Shown here piece after piece: positions 7,264-16,038 of a stretch of DNA of 48,013 nt. The stretch spans positions 1 through 48,013 of the forward strand of contig JAJKHS010000129.1 of assembly GCA_021154885.1 (NCBI GenBank), given 5' to 3'. Position 1 is the stretch's first letter; the number at the start of each line of letters is the position of its first letter. Source of the stretch: Thermoanaerobaculum sp. (GTDB lineage: Bacteria; Acidobacteriota; Thermoanaerobaculia; Multivoradales; UBA5704). The position numbers were made by a program, and so were the translations under genes. The notes below the pieces were generated by a model. That model saw nothing but the letters and a program-made list of their open reading frames with translations. It was not told the DNA's origin and ran no database searches.

Positions 7264-8610
7264 ATGGGGGAATTGATCGCCGGCCTGTGCTTCGTCCTGT
7301 ACGGCAGCGGCCTGGCCTTGCTCGTATCCCGTCTCGGCCGCAAAACCCTGCAAAGCTGGCAGTCTGCCGTGACGTCCTGCGGTCTGCGGGTTGAGAAAAC
7401 CTCCAACCCTTGGGGACGGCTGTGGCTCGAAGCCCGCGATGGACCGCTGGCGGTGAAGATCCAGGTGCCCGAGGGGCGCAGGAAATACCGCTGCCAGATC
7501 ACAGTCGGGATTCCGCCGGGGCCACCAGGTTTTTCCGGTGTCCGCATCCGCCGCGAGAAGACCAAGCCCTCCGGAGCGCACGAGATCGAGATCGGCGACG
7601 AGCCCTTCGACAAAGCGTTTTACATCGTGGGACCGGAGCGGCTCCTCACGGCGCTGCTGGACGTCGAGATGCGCCAACTGCTGGTCAGCGTGAACGCCCA
7701 GAGCATGGATCTGGAGATCGTCAACGGCGAGCTGGGGGTGGGGACGTTCGGCGGCGGGATCGCCGACCTGCTGCCGTTCCTCCTCGACGTCGCCCGGCGT
7801 TGCGCCCAGCCCTTGGACGTGGCGCAACGGTTGGCCGACAACGCCCGCCAGGATCCCGACGCCGGAGTCCGGCTGCGCAACATGCTCCTCCTGGCCCGTG
7901 AATTCCCCGGCGAGCCGGCGACCCGCGAGGTGCTCCGCACCGCCTGCGCGGACGCGAGCCCGCGGGTCCGGCTGCGGGCGGCCCAGGAGCTGGGCGCCGA
8001 AGGCCGCGCGGTCCTCCTGGAGCTGGCGGAGAGCATCGCGGACGACGAAACGAGCGCGCAGGCGGTGTCGAGCCTGGGTCGAGAGCTGCCGGTCGAGCGG
8101 ACGCGAGCCCTCCTCGTCCAGGCCCTGCGCCGGCGCCTGCACCAGACGGCCCGCGCCTGCCTGGAGGCGCTCGGCGGCAGCACGGCCCCCGAGGACGTCG
8201 ACACGTTGGTCAAGGTCATGGCGCGCGAAAAAAGCGAGCTCGCCGCTGCCGCCGCGACAGCCCTGGGGAAGACCGGCAGCCCTGCCGCCGAGCCGCCGCT
8301 GATCCAGGCTCTCCAGAGCGAGACGAGGGACCTCCAGGTGGCGGCGGCCGACGCGCTGGCGCGCATCGGCACGGTGGCGGCCGTGCTGCCGCTCAAGGAA
8401 GCCGCCGAGCGCTCCGACCGCGACCCCGTTCTGCTCAAAGCCACGCGCCAGGCGATCGCGGAGATCCAGCTCCGGCTCCCCGGAGCCTCCCCCGGCCAGC
8501 TCTCCCTCGCCGGCACCGAAGCGGGCCGGTTGTCCCTGGCGCCAACCGAGGCGGGTCAACTGTCGCTCGCGGACGATCCGGCCGGCCAGCTTTCGCTCGG
8601 CGGCTCCTGA
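7264..8610 (+). CDS. HEAT-repeat protein with N-terminal membrane helix and GQLSLA tail
   Basis: A 448-residue protein. Residues ~3-23 form a hydrophobic anchor (LIAGLCFVLYGSGLALLVSRL), followed by a ~170-residue domain I cannot name. Residues ~200-405 are helical HEAT/PBS-lyase-like repeats (VRLRAAQELG, LAAAAATALGKTGS, LQVAAADALARIGT). The last ~38 residues carry four spaced copies of G(Q/R)LSL(A/G). GAGGAGG lies just before the ATG and the gene follows the Hsp70-like gene by nine bases, indicating co-translation. HEAT solenoids bind other proteins, so a scaffold or client-adaptor role with the Hsp70 is plausible but inferred. Confidence 0.82.
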   Translation: MGELIAGLCFVLYGSGLALLVSRLGRKTLQSWQSAVTSCGLRVEKTSNPWGRLWLEARDGPLAVKIQVPEGRRKYRCQITVGIPPGPPGFSGVRIRREKTKPSGAHEIEIGDEPFDKAFYIVGPERLLTALLDVEMRQLLVSVNAQSMDLEIVNGELGVGTFGGGIADLLPFLLDVARRCAQPLDVAQRLADNARQDPDAGVRLRNMLLLAREFPGEPATREVLRTACADASPRVRLRAAQELGAEGRAVLLELAESIADDETSAQAVSSLGRELPVERTRALLVQALRRRLHQTARACLEALGGSTAPEDVDTLVKVMAREKSELAAAAATALGKTGSPAAEPPLIQALQSETRDLQVAAADALARIGTVAAVLPLKEAAERSDRDPVLLKATRQAIAEIQLRLPGASPGQLSLAGTEAGRLSLAPTEAGQLSLADDPAGQLSLGGS

Positions 8611-8649
8611 GCACGGCAGGTACGCTGTCAGACAGACTCGAACATATCC

Positions 8650-10839
8650 TCAAGGACCGCGCTTCTCGAGCTGCTGAATCGCAGCCAAGAGCTGCTCACG
8701 CTCAGCATTGTTGTTCGAGCGCGCGGCGATTTGGCGGAGCCTCTGGATGACGGCTTCCCTCGCGCTCGGAATCTGCACCAAGACCTGGTAGCTGGTCATG
8801 CGTACCAAGAGTCGCGGACTCTCCAGTTCCTTGAGCAGGTCTGGCACAGCCGGCGGGCCGATTTCCAGGAGCGCTCTCGACAAGACGTCGCGTGTGATTC
8901 CTATTCTCATGCCTTGGCCGGCGGTGCCGAGCAGAAAGCCCAACTGCCCGAACGCCTCCAGCGTGCTCGGTTTCTTTGTGGCAGCTTGACGCTTTGCGGC
9001 CTCCGCCAGAATGCGCTCAGCCTCCACGGAGTCCGCCGAAAGCTGATCAAGGATCAATAGGACCGAAGGTTGGCCGATTTGAGTGAGACAATCCTTGGCG
9101 GCCATCATGAACGGTGTCTGCCAGGACGGCGCGCCAAGGGCTCCAGAGAGGAGATCTCCCAAATCCCCTCTGGCAGCCCGACCCATCATGTCAGCAGCCA
9201 CGACTCCAGCCTCTTCGTCGATCGTTTTGACCACTTCGCGGGCGGCATCGCCACCGTAAGGAACCAGACCTTCGACGGCCTGACGGCGCTTGGTGGGATC
9301 ATCGCTCTTGAGATCGAGAGTCAGATGTTGAATGCTCTCTTTTTTCGAGACCCCAGTCTTCGTCATTCCTTCCTTGGCAGCAGCCGTGACCAGGGTGGCC
9401 AATGCAAGGAGAAAGGCCAGTACCATGGCCAGCCGGAAAAAGCGATAGGTCTGTTCGCCATCAAATTTCCCCGGCCTCGCCTTCTTGATGACGGCCATCA
9501 TGATCGCAAAGAAGATTCCCAATGCAAAGGCGACGATGCTCCAGGTGCCCCACATGCTGCCGAATATTTTGGGAATTGTCCAAAGAAAATTCATGCCGAG
9601 ATCCTTTTGCATGGGGTTCATAAGGCTGCCCTGGTGCCGGAATAGGAGCAGGCCCGCCGCGAGGACGAGGGTGGTCGAGGCTGCGGCGACAGCCCACGGC
9701 TTCCGCGCCGTCCGGCGCGGTTCGAAGGGCCTGCCGTCCGGGGCACGCAGAAAGAGGGTCGGTGTCGCCCACTCTGCCGAGTCGGGGAAGTCGCGACGGA
9801 TTGCAAGGCGCCCTTCGGCCACGGCAGAGTCGATGGGATCCCCCAGGGCGAGACGACGGTAAAACGCCACACCGAAGGCTCTCGCGGCGCGATCCGAGAT
9901 GGGGAATTGCATCGCCACCACCGCCGGGAGGCCTGCCTGGAGCAGAGCGGTGGCAACGCCGCCGAAGGGGCCGGGGGCCGCCAGCCTCGCGGTCTGGCAT
10001 GCGTTCAGGACGGCCAGGCGGAGTGAGGTGATATCCCGGAGAAGATCGGCGAGCACTGTCCCTCTCACCGGTGCCGTTCCTCCCGCTCCATCCTCCAGAT
10101 AGAGGAACCCCTCGCCGGTCGCCGCCTCGAACCCTCCATGCCCGAGGAAGTGAAGGACGTGGAAATCGCCTGCGAGCAGCGCATCCCGCAGAGCTTCCAG
10201 AGTGGGTTTGGCGAGCCGCACCATCTCCAGGCTATTCTGCCGGCGCCCCAGGTCCAGCAGAGCGCGCCGCTCCCGCGCCAGGTGTGGAAGGGGCTTGAGC
10301 TCGCGCGGCTGAGCCGCGACCACGAGCACACGCAGAGGGCCGCTGAGAGACGGCCTGCCCCCGGGCAGCGGCAGGTCCAGATAGCGGGTGATCGATGTCC
10401 TGCGCTCGCGGCCGAGAAACGTTCCGTCCTTGGCCCGGTACAGGCACTCCCAGGGCAAGCCCTGGACGGCAGTCAGCCGTGGATCGCCCAGCCCCATCTG
10501 CAGCTTGATTCTCAATCCCAGATCGGGACGTGACCTGAGATCTCCCAAGCTCTGGTAATAGAGGTCGCGGATCGGCTCGGGGAAGAGGGCCCTGAAGAGT
10601 TGGTCTCCGATTGTTTGCTGACGGTCCTTAATAGGGGCTTCTTGCGCATCCAGCTCCCGGAACGGCTCCTCGTCGTCGACGAGCCGTTCGAAGCCTCTCG
10701 CGGCCCGCTTGACCTCCTCTTCGACTGCTGGCATCAGGAACGGGGCCTCGGCCTCCCCGGCCGGCGAGTCGACGAGGCGCACCACGAGACCGTTCCCTTC
10801 GCTGGTATCTATACGCAGTCTCAGATCTAGGTAGTCCAT
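8650..10839 (-). CDS. CHAT-domain protease-like protein with three TM helices and HEAT-like C-terminus
   Basis: A 729-residue protein. Residues ~165-365 are a CHAT (caspase HetF associated with TPRs) domain. The catalytic His/Cys dyad is visible: H234 in HFLGHGG and C281 in LAVLNACQTA. Three transmembrane helices follow at ~383-400, ~431-450 and ~468-487. The C-terminal ~230 residues contain HEAT-like helices (DDPTKRRQAVEGLVPYG, AVPDLLKELESPRLLVRM). CHAT proteases are known in bacterial regulated cell death and antiphage systems (gasdermin- or Craspase-type pathways). Here the protease would be tethered to the membrane with a sensor-like solenoid on the far end. It is convergent with the HEAT-repeat gene. 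No ribosome binding site is evident. Confidence 0.85.
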   Translation of the reverse strand: MDYLDLRLRIDTSEGNGLVVRLVDSPAGEAEAPFLMPAVEEEVKRAARGFERLVDDEEPFRELDAQEAPIKDRQQTIGDQLFRALFPEPIRDLYYQSLGDLRSRPDLGLRIKLQMGLGDPRLTAVQGLPWECLYRAKDGTFLGRERRTSITRYLDLPLPGGRPSLSGPLRVLVVAAQPRELKPLPHLARERRALLDLGRRQNSLEMVRLAKPTLEALRDALLAGDFHVLHFLGHGGFEAATGEGFLYLEDGAGGTAPVRGTVLADLLRDITSLRLAVLNACQTARLAAPGPFGGVATALLQAGLPAVVAMQFPISDRAARAFGVAFYRRLALGDPIDSAVAEGRLAIRRDFPDSAEWATPTLFLRAPDGRPFEPRRTARKPWAVAAASTTLVLAAGLLLFRHQGSLMNPMQKDLGMNFLWTIPKIFGSMWGTWSIVAFALGIFFAIMMAVIKKARPGKFDGEQTYRFFRLAMVLAFLLALATLVTAAAKEGMTKTGVSKKESIQHLTLDLKSDDPTKRRQAVEGLVPYGGDAAREVVKTIDEEAGVVAADMMGRAARGDLGDLLSGALGAPSWQTPFMMAAKDCLTQIGQPSVLLILDQLSADSVEAERILAEAAKRQAATKKPSTLEAFGQLGFLLGTAGQGMRIGITRDVLSRALLEIGPPAVPDLLKELESPRLLVRMTSYQVLVQIPSAREAVIQRLRQIAARSNNNAEREQLLAAIQQLEKRGP

Positions 10840-10987
10840 GCTGGATCGTTAGAGTCTATGCCATAAGTACCTCGAGGTGCTCGCAAGGGCAGGTCATTGG
10901 GAGGCGGGATCGAGCCACCAGAAGAGAAGCCTGGCACCTCGGTCCCCCGGGAAGGCGACTTCTTCGACGACACCGGAGCTGGAGACG

Positions 10988-11180
10988 ATGCATGGGTTGA
11001 TGTATCTATTGCTCAGGACAGCCCCCCTGCGGCTCGTCTACATTCCCAACACCCTGTTCGTATGGGGGAACGCGGCCGCGACGGCCCACAACATCGCCAC
11101 GCACGAGACGCTCTTCCGTCTCGGCATCCTCAGCGATCTCTTCGCCGGAACCGCCTCGACTACCGGCGAAAGGGGCCATC
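10988..11180 (+). pseudogene. DUF4386 family membrane protein fragment
   Basis: About 50 residues after an ATG at 10988 look like an internal part of DUF4386 membrane proteins: PNTLFVWGNAAATAHNI, then AHNIATHETLFRLGILSDL. The similarity starts and stops abruptly and the frame then runs into the promoter region of the next gene, so it is a remnant. It fills most of the 10840-11196 gap together with a CCTGGCACCT motif at 10930-10939. Confidence 0.6.
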
Positions 11181-11196
11181 TGCTAGGCTTGGGCTC

Positions 11197-12960
11197 ATGC
11201 GAAACCTTACCTGTCTTCTACTTGCTGCCAGTGTTTGCTCAGCCGCCTATGCCCAGGACACCTCCGTGGCCGATCGTGTGGCGAAACAGAATGCGCTGTT
11301 CGAGGAGATTTATCAGGCCGGCCTGAAGAGCTCGCCGGAACGGGCGACCTCGGTCGGCGACTATCGCTACAACGCGCAGCTCAGCGATGCGTCGCTGGCG
11401 GAGATCGCGCGCCAGCACGCGGAGAACGATGCCTTCCTGGCGCGGCTGCGCGCCATCCCGACCCCCGGCATGGCGGAGACCGACCGGCTGTCGCACGAGC
11501 TCCTGGAGCGGCAGCTCACCCGCGGCGACGTGAGCTACGAGCTCAAGAACTACGAGATGCCGATCAACCAGCAGGGCGGCATCCATACCGCGCTGGCCGA
11601 CCTGCCGCTGAGCGTGCCGCTGGATTCGGTGCAGCACTATGAGGACTACATTGCGCGCCTCCACCAGATCCCGCGGGTGTTGAAGCAGATCACCGAGGTG
11701 CTGCGCGCCGGCGAGAAGGACGGCCTGATGCCGCCGAAGATCGTCGTCGACCAACTTCCGGGGCAGTGCGAGGGGATCGTCGCGTCGAACCCGTTCCTGC
11801 TGCCGCTGAAGAAGTTTCCGGCGAGCTTCTCGGAGGCGGACCAGCAGCGGCTGACGGCCGCGATGACCAAGGCAGCCCATGAGGAGGTCCTCCCTGCCTA
11901 CAAGGAGCTCGCGGCGTTCCTGCGCGACGAGTACGCGCCGAAAGGGCGGACCGCGATCTCGGTCGAGAGCCTGCCGGACGGCAAGCGGCGCTACACCGAG
12001 GCGGTGAAGGCCATGACCACCGTCGACATCACGCCGGAGGCCGTCCACGAGGTGGGCTTGAAAGAGGTGGCGCGCATCACGGCGGAGATGACCAAGCTGG
12101 CGCAGGCGCAGGGCTACAAGGACCTCGCCTCCTTCCGCGCCGCCATCAACGGCGATCCGAAGTGGAAGCCGAAGAGCGAGGACCAGATCGTCGCCGACTT
12201 CAAGAAATACATCGACCAGATGCAACCGCGGCTGCCGGAGCTCTTCGGGCTGCTGCCCAAGGCGCCGGTGACCGTCGAAGGCATCCCCGACTTTGACAAG
12301 GCCGCGGCGACGCACTACGTCCGCGGCACTCCGGACGGCAAACGGGCCGGGCGCGTGGTGGTCGCCGTCGCCGACCCGACCCACCGCTCACTGGTGAACG
12401 ACGAGGCCGTCGCCTATCACGAGGGCGTGCCCGGGCACCACCTGCAGATCAGCGTGGCGCAGCAACTGAAGGGCTTGCCGAAATTCCGGCTGTTCAGCGG
12501 CGGCCTGTCCGCCTATACCGAGGGATGGGCGCTGTATGCGGAAGAGCTGGGCAAGGAGATCGGCCTCTACAAGGACCCGGTGTCCGACTACGGCCGGCTG
12601 AGCTCGGAGCTGTTCCGCGCGGTGCGGTTGGTGGTCGACACCGGCATTCACGACAAGGGATGGACGCGCGACCAGGTGATCGCCTACATGCGCGAAAACG
12701 ACGTCAACGCCGTCGTCGCGCAGACCGAGACCGATCGCTACATCGCGTGGCCGGGGCAGGCGCTGGCCTACAAGATAGGGCAGTTGAAGATCCGCGAGCT
12801 GCGTGACCGCGCGAAGACGCAGCTCGGACCGCGTTTCGACCTCAAGGCGTTCCATGACGAGATCCTGGACGGCGGAGCCCTGCCGCTCGACCTGCTGGAG
12901 ACGCGCGTGGACGGCTGGATCAAGGCGCAGTTGACACGGAAAGCGGCTGCCGCGCGGTAA
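11197..12960 (+). CDS. DUF885 family exported putative metallopeptidase
   Basis: A 587-residue protein starting MRNLTCLLLAASVCSAAYAQ, a signal peptide ending AYAQ, so it acts in the periplasm or outside. The remainder matches the DUF885 family: YHEGVPGHHLQ around H408-H415 carries the HExxxxHH zinc-binding pattern, followed by SAYTEGWALYAEELGKEIG with the third ligand Glu, and a C-terminal LPLDLLETRVDGWI. DUF885 proteins resemble M3/M32-type metallopeptidases, but substrates are mostly unknown. TAGGCT lies 7 bases before the ATG, so this transcript may also be leaderless. The gene stands alone. Confidence 0.87.
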   Translation: MRNLTCLLLAASVCSAAYAQDTSVADRVAKQNALFEEIYQAGLKSSPERATSVGDYRYNAQLSDASLAEIARQHAENDAFLARLRAIPTPGMAETDRLSHELLERQLTRGDVSYELKNYEMPINQQGGIHTALADLPLSVPLDSVQHYEDYIARLHQIPRVLKQITEVLRAGEKDGLMPPKIVVDQLPGQCEGIVASNPFLLPLKKFPASFSEADQQRLTAAMTKAAHEEVLPAYKELAAFLRDEYAPKGRTAISVESLPDGKRRYTEAVKAMTTVDITPEAVHEVGLKEVARITAEMTKLAQAQGYKDLASFRAAINGDPKWKPKSEDQIVADFKKYIDQMQPRLPELFGLLPKAPVTVEGIPDFDKAAATHYVRGTPDGKRAGRVVVAVADPTHRSLVNDEAVAYHEGVPGHHLQISVAQQLKGLPKFRLFSGGLSAYTEGWALYAEELGKEIGLYKDPVSDYGRLSSELFRAVRLVVDTGIHDKGWTRDQVIAYMRENDVNAVVAQTETDRYIAWPGQALAYKIGQLKIRELRDRAKTQLGPRFDLKAFHDEILDGGALPLDLLETRVDGWIKAQLTRKAAAAR

Positions 12961-13098
12961 AAGCTCGCAGGGCATTACCGTCTGGGTTCTGGTCGTCCAT
13001 GGAGGCGCCGAGGACCCTGGCACCTCGACCGACCGGCAGCTCCCGCGGCGCGTTTCGGCGCCAGCGGCACACCTCGTTCTTTGAGGCCTGAAGCTTTC

Positions 13099-13311
13099 AT
13101 GGCCCGGAAAGGAACGCTCTTGAAGCTCAGAAAGCTTGCTCTCGCCCTGTTCTTGCTGTTGGCCGCCGCCCTCGCGGGGAACACGCCGGCTCCCGTCCAG
13201 GCATGCATCTTCACCTGCCCGCCCGACCTGTGCTCCTACTGTCATCAGCACGGTCAGCAATGCGGGCTGGTAAATTGCCAGTGCGTCTGCCTGCCCACGA
13301 CCCAACCCTGA
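13099..13311 (+). CDS. Small Cys-rich secreted peptide
   Basis: About 70 residues. A strong signal peptide (KLALALFLLLAAALAG) is followed by a ~38-residue mature part with eight Cys: ACIFTCPPDLCSYCHQHG, then CGLVNCQCVC. The dense Cys pattern with interspersed His suggests either a disulphide-stabilised secreted peptide or a metal-binding peptide. ATG 13099 is chosen as the codon that places the basic n-region correctly; an in-frame TTG lies 18 bases upstream. No family recognised. Confidence 0.6.
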   Translation: MARKGTLLKLRKLALALFLLLAAALAGNTPAPVQACIFTCPPDLCSYCHQHGQQCGLVNCQCVCLPTTQP

Positions 13312-13336
13312 GCGGCGATACGGATTTCGTAGACCG

Positions 13337-13412
13337 CTGGGAGCCTGCGCAGCAGAAAAGCCGAACAGGGGCAACAGACCTTGCTCAAGCTCTCTGGCGC
13401 GCAGGCTCCCAG
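13337..13412. repeat. 14-bp perfect inverted repeat
   Basis: CTGGGAGCCTGCGC at 13337-13350 is matched by its reverse complement at 13399-13412, with 48 bases between. A CCTGGCACCT motif follows at 13427. It belongs to the repeat-rich gene-free stretch 13312-13742. Confidence 0.55.
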
Positions 13413-13426
13413 GTTGGGCACCTATG

Positions 13427-13436
13427 CCTGGCACCT
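13427..13436. repeat. CCTGGCACCT dispersed motif
   Basis: One of five exact copies in the window, all intergenic or in gene remnants: 2797-2806, 10930-10939, 13016-13025, 13427-13436 and 14491-14500. Related CTGGCACC copies lie at about 14943, 14959 and 16726. The last copy adjoins a transposase remnant. Probably the core of a REP-like family. Confidence 0.5.
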
Positions 13437-13450
13437 TTGCTGGTGGCACC

Positions 13451-13568
13451 TAAGAGGGTGTCTCGAAAGGGGCGATTCCGTTTGCAATCCCAATGTAGAG
13501 ACGCCCGCGTGGAAACCCCCGTGGGGCGTCTCTACATTGGGGGATACCCCTTCTGAAACACCTTCTAA
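13451..13568. mobile_element. MITE-like element with GAGGGTGTCT-type terminal repeats
   Basis: About 118 bp. The left end AAGAGGGTGTCTCGAAAGG and right end CCTTCTGAAACACCTTCT are imperfect terminal inverted repeats. Inside, 13489-13541 is a strong hairpin (CCCAATGTAGAGACGCC with its complement). The ends resemble those at 34249-34418 and the single end at 32350-32369. They look like IS5-type ends without a transposase. Confidence 0.55.
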
Positions 13569-13742
13569 GGGGCGCACCTCTGCTCTGCTCCGCACCTCTG
13601 ATGGCGCCCCGACCCGCCAGCAGGAAGTGGCTGGCACGTCCCCTGGGAACCTATCTCGGTTGGCCCAACGTCTGCTAGGATCTACTGTTGGGTCGACACG
13701 TGGAATTCGTAAGGGCGGCGGTCGATCCAAAAGGAGCGAGAC

Positions 13743-14006
13743 GTGGCGCGATACACCCGGCGTGCTCAGGTTCTCTTGACGGAGGTTCAATACCGGAGCC
13801 TCCAGACTCTGGCCGAAGCCGAGGAGAAGCCCCTGGGCGCCCTACTGCGCGAGGCGGCCGAGGAGCTGTGCTCCCGGGAGGAGAGACGCGGGCAAAAAGC
13901 CCGAGCGGCGCGCCAGCTCCTCGCTCTACCCGGTACCGATGTCCCCGAGGACTACCAGGAGTGGGAGCGCCGGTACCTCGACCAGCGGGTCGAGACTCAT
14001 GGCTGA
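13743..14006 (+). CDS. Antitoxin-like small protein (ribbon-helix-helix type) upstream of PIN toxin
   Basis: 87 residues with a GTG start at 13743 preceded by AAAGGAG seven bases upstream. The N-terminus (MARYTRRAQVLLTEVQYRSLQTLAEAEEKPLGALLREAAEEL) has the strand-helix-helix pattern of CopG/MetJ-type antitoxins that bind their own promoter. The C-terminal half (LPGTDVPEDYQEWERRYLDQR) would wrap the toxin. Its stop overlaps the start of a PIN toxin gene, the usual VapBC-like layout. Because that toxin is frameshifted, the antitoxin may be a relic. Confidence 0.78.
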   Translation: MARYTRRAQVLLTEVQYRSLQTLAEAEEKPLGALLREAAEELCSREERRGQKARAARQLLALPGTDVPEDYQEWERRYLDQRVETHG

Positions 14007-14425
14007 GGGACACAGGGGGAAGCCTCTCTTCCTCGACGCAACATCCTGATGTACGCCGTGGGGAAGGACCACCCCAACCGAGAATCGTGCCGCGAGGTTC
14101 TTCGCCGGATCGAGGCCGACGACCTGACCGTCGTGACCAGTGTGGAGGTGCTCCAGGAGCTCCTTCACCGCTACCGGTCTCTCGGGCAGCCTGATCTCGC
14201 AACAGGGCTGCCAAGGATCTTTGTGAGGAGATCCTGGCAGTGACCGAGGAAGACCTCGACCACGCGCACGCGATCCTGCAAGCCCACGCGTCGATCAGCG
14301 TCCGGGACGCGGTTCACGCTGCGACCGCTCTGCGCTGCGGCATCAAAAGTATCCTGAGCACCGACCATCACTTCGACGATCTTCCCGAGATCACCCGGTT
14401 GAACCCGGTCGAGCTGGTGGGTTGA
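13999..14425 (+). pseudogene. PIN-domain toxin with two -1 frameshifts
   Basis: The intact protein would read KPLFLDAN-ILMYAVGKDHP, but one A is missing near 14040, shifting the frame after FLDA. A second single-base loss near 14200 separates LQELLHRYRSLGQPDLA from CEEILAVTEEDLDHAHAIL. The last part (SVRDAVHAATALRCGIKSILSTDHHFD) has the PIN acidic residues: D in FLD, E in VEVLQE, and D in RDAVHAA and STDHHFD. The start overlaps the antitoxin stop. Either a decayed toxin or two assembly errors in one gene. Confidence 0.72.
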
Positions 14426-14523
14426 AATTCGGCCTTCGCGTTCCTGCCCTGCGGCATCAGCGCCTTCCGGGAAGCTTCCGATACGAGGAGCCTGGCACCT
14501 CGGCCCCGGCGCAAGATCCTCAC

Positions 14524-14727
14524 AGTCGTCCCGTGCGATCGAAGAAGTCGCCGGCGCCACGTTTCCACGCCTGGAGCCGCGAGGCGCGCCGAGTTCTTTA
14601 TGAAGCCTACGGCCTCTTTGTCGGTGCCTTCCGTGACGCCGCCGAAAAGCGGCGCGCCGGCGATCGCACAGCTCGCTTCCCTCTTGGCAGCTTCCCGCCG
14701 TATCTGCCCTTCGTCCGAGCCAGTTGA
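14524..14727 (+). pseudogene. C-terminal remnant of a REP-associated transposase
   Basis: About 60 residues (SREARRVLYEAYGLFVGAF, then GDRTARFPLGSFPPYLPF) match the C-terminus of the intact RAYT at 1680-2600 (ATRAARKAFYDAYAWFVAAF, GSFPPALPFVAG). The HUH and Tyr regions are absent. The remnant directly follows the PIN pseudogene and a CCTGGCACCT motif at 14491. The following 14728-14932 shows nothing recognisable. Confidence 0.75.
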
Positions 14728-14932
14728 TCGAAACGCTCGCTGTTACAGATCCTCACCGAGTTTCAGAATCAAGAGAGGGAGGAGTTGTGTCCCGAGAGCG
14801 CGGCTCCCTCGCTCTCAGCGCTCGTCGACGGCGCAGAACGCCTGATGAAAGCTTTTCGGCCGTGTTGCCCCAGATATGCCCGAATGCTGGCTGAACAGGT
14901 AAGCTCTCTTGGAACAATCATCCCTAGCTGAA

Positions 14933-16033
14933 TCAAAATTGGCTGGCACCTGAATCAGCTGGCACCCATTCCTCCGGGTTGCTCATAAATGAACGCGCAA
15001 AGGTGCTCTCCAAGCTGATACTCGCGCCGAACTCAGCAGCACTCGGCGTATGGGGCCGATTAGCTGTTGCTTCGGTGATGTACTCTTCAAGAAGATCTCC
15101 GAGTTTCCTTCCCGTAGATGTAGCAACCTCGACGGCTCGATCAAATGCATCAATACCAAGGATGCAGTATAAGCCCTTCTTGGTTCCAGCCAAGGGATGG
15201 TTGAGGTTCGATTTCTCGAACTCGCGGATGACCTCGCCCATTATCGTGACTTCTTCACCGAGCACTGCTACTGTTATAGGCGCTGCTCTGTTCTTGGTTC
15301 GATCAATAATGGCTTGGACATCGGCGAACTCCCGGATACCAGCATAGAGATCGGCGATTTTCGCTTCGCTCTTACGGACTGCTTCAACGGCGCCGCTAAG
15401 ATCACCGAGAAATTCTTCCGGAAGCATGTGAAGCCTCGTTTCCGCCCGCATCCGTTTTGCCTTGGATTCTACAAGAATGAGCCGGTCATCTTCGATCAGT
15501 GTAAGGTCCGCACCTCTAACGGATTGTTTTCCGCGATGATACGGGCGTTCAGGTATGACCGTGACGTTCGGGAGCTGTGTCTCAAGGAGAACTTGGAGAT
15601 AGAGTTCCTGAAGGCCGCCGCGCACCTGATCATAGTTCGGTATCTTCTTCTCCCAGAGAGAGAAGTGAATGATGTCGGCGAAGTTCCGGCCCAAGTACCG
15701 GACGTTCGGGATTACGACCTCGGTGCTACTCAGCCAAACCACGGGATAGCGTTCCAATGGACTCAGGCGCCGAGCAATATCGCCACGGCGGTAGATTGAA
15801 TCATTGCTCCGTAGCTCGCGCAATTCCCGCGTGGTTCGAGCAAAGAGCTCAAAGAACCGAGTCAGCCAAGTTCGCTCTTCTGTTAGTCCAACGGGCAATA
15901 CAAAGCGTGGTTGCCACTCATGCCGATTATCGAGTAAAGCTTTCAAGCACTCTGCCGATCCCATCCTCCCCGCTGTTTCACGGTCAATTCTCGCAAGAAG
16001 CTCCCTATAGGGTCGGCCATAAAGTTCCAGCAA
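14933..16033 (-). CDS. PD-(D/E)XK-like nuclease domain protein, unknown family
   Basis: About 366 residues. D176 in GADLTLIEDD followed by E189-S-K191 in LILVESKAK fits the D-x(n)-(E/D)-x-K metal site of PD-(D/E)XK nucleases, as in restriction and repair enzymes; this is a motif-level call. The N-terminal half is helical. The start is uncertain: the earliest in-frame start is a TTG at 16033, five bases after the previous gene. No ATG with a ribosome site is seen. The C-terminus (VPADSGASQF) is encoded by a repeat, so the natural end may be lost. It is co-directional with the next entry and of lower GC than the chromosome average, suggesting transfer and a possible defence role. Confidence 0.6.
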   Translation of the reverse strand: MLELYGRPYRELLARIDRETAGRMGSAECLKALLDNRHEWQPRFVLPVGLTEERTWLTRFFELFARTTRELRELRSNDSIYRRGDIARRLSPLERYPVVWLSSTEVVIPNVRYLGRNFADIIHFSLWEKKIPNYDQVRGGLQELYLQVLLETQLPNVTVIPERPYHRGKQSVRGADLTLIEDDRLILVESKAKRMRAETRLHMLPEEFLGDLSGAVEAVRKSEAKIADLYAGIREFADVQAIIDRTKNRAAPITVAVLGEEVTIMGEVIREFEKSNLNHPLAGTKKGLYCILGIDAFDRAVEVATSTGRKLGDLLEEYITEATANRPHTPSAAEFGASISLESTFARSFMSNPEEWVPADSGASQF

Positions 16034-16038
16034 CGTGA

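Noticed and set aside
5575-8559. A 994-codon open frame on the minus strand
   Set aside because: It is antisense to the Hsp70-like and HEAT genes, which have clear motifs. Its translation is Arg/Gly/Ala/His-rich low complexity, typical of a GC-rich shadow frame.
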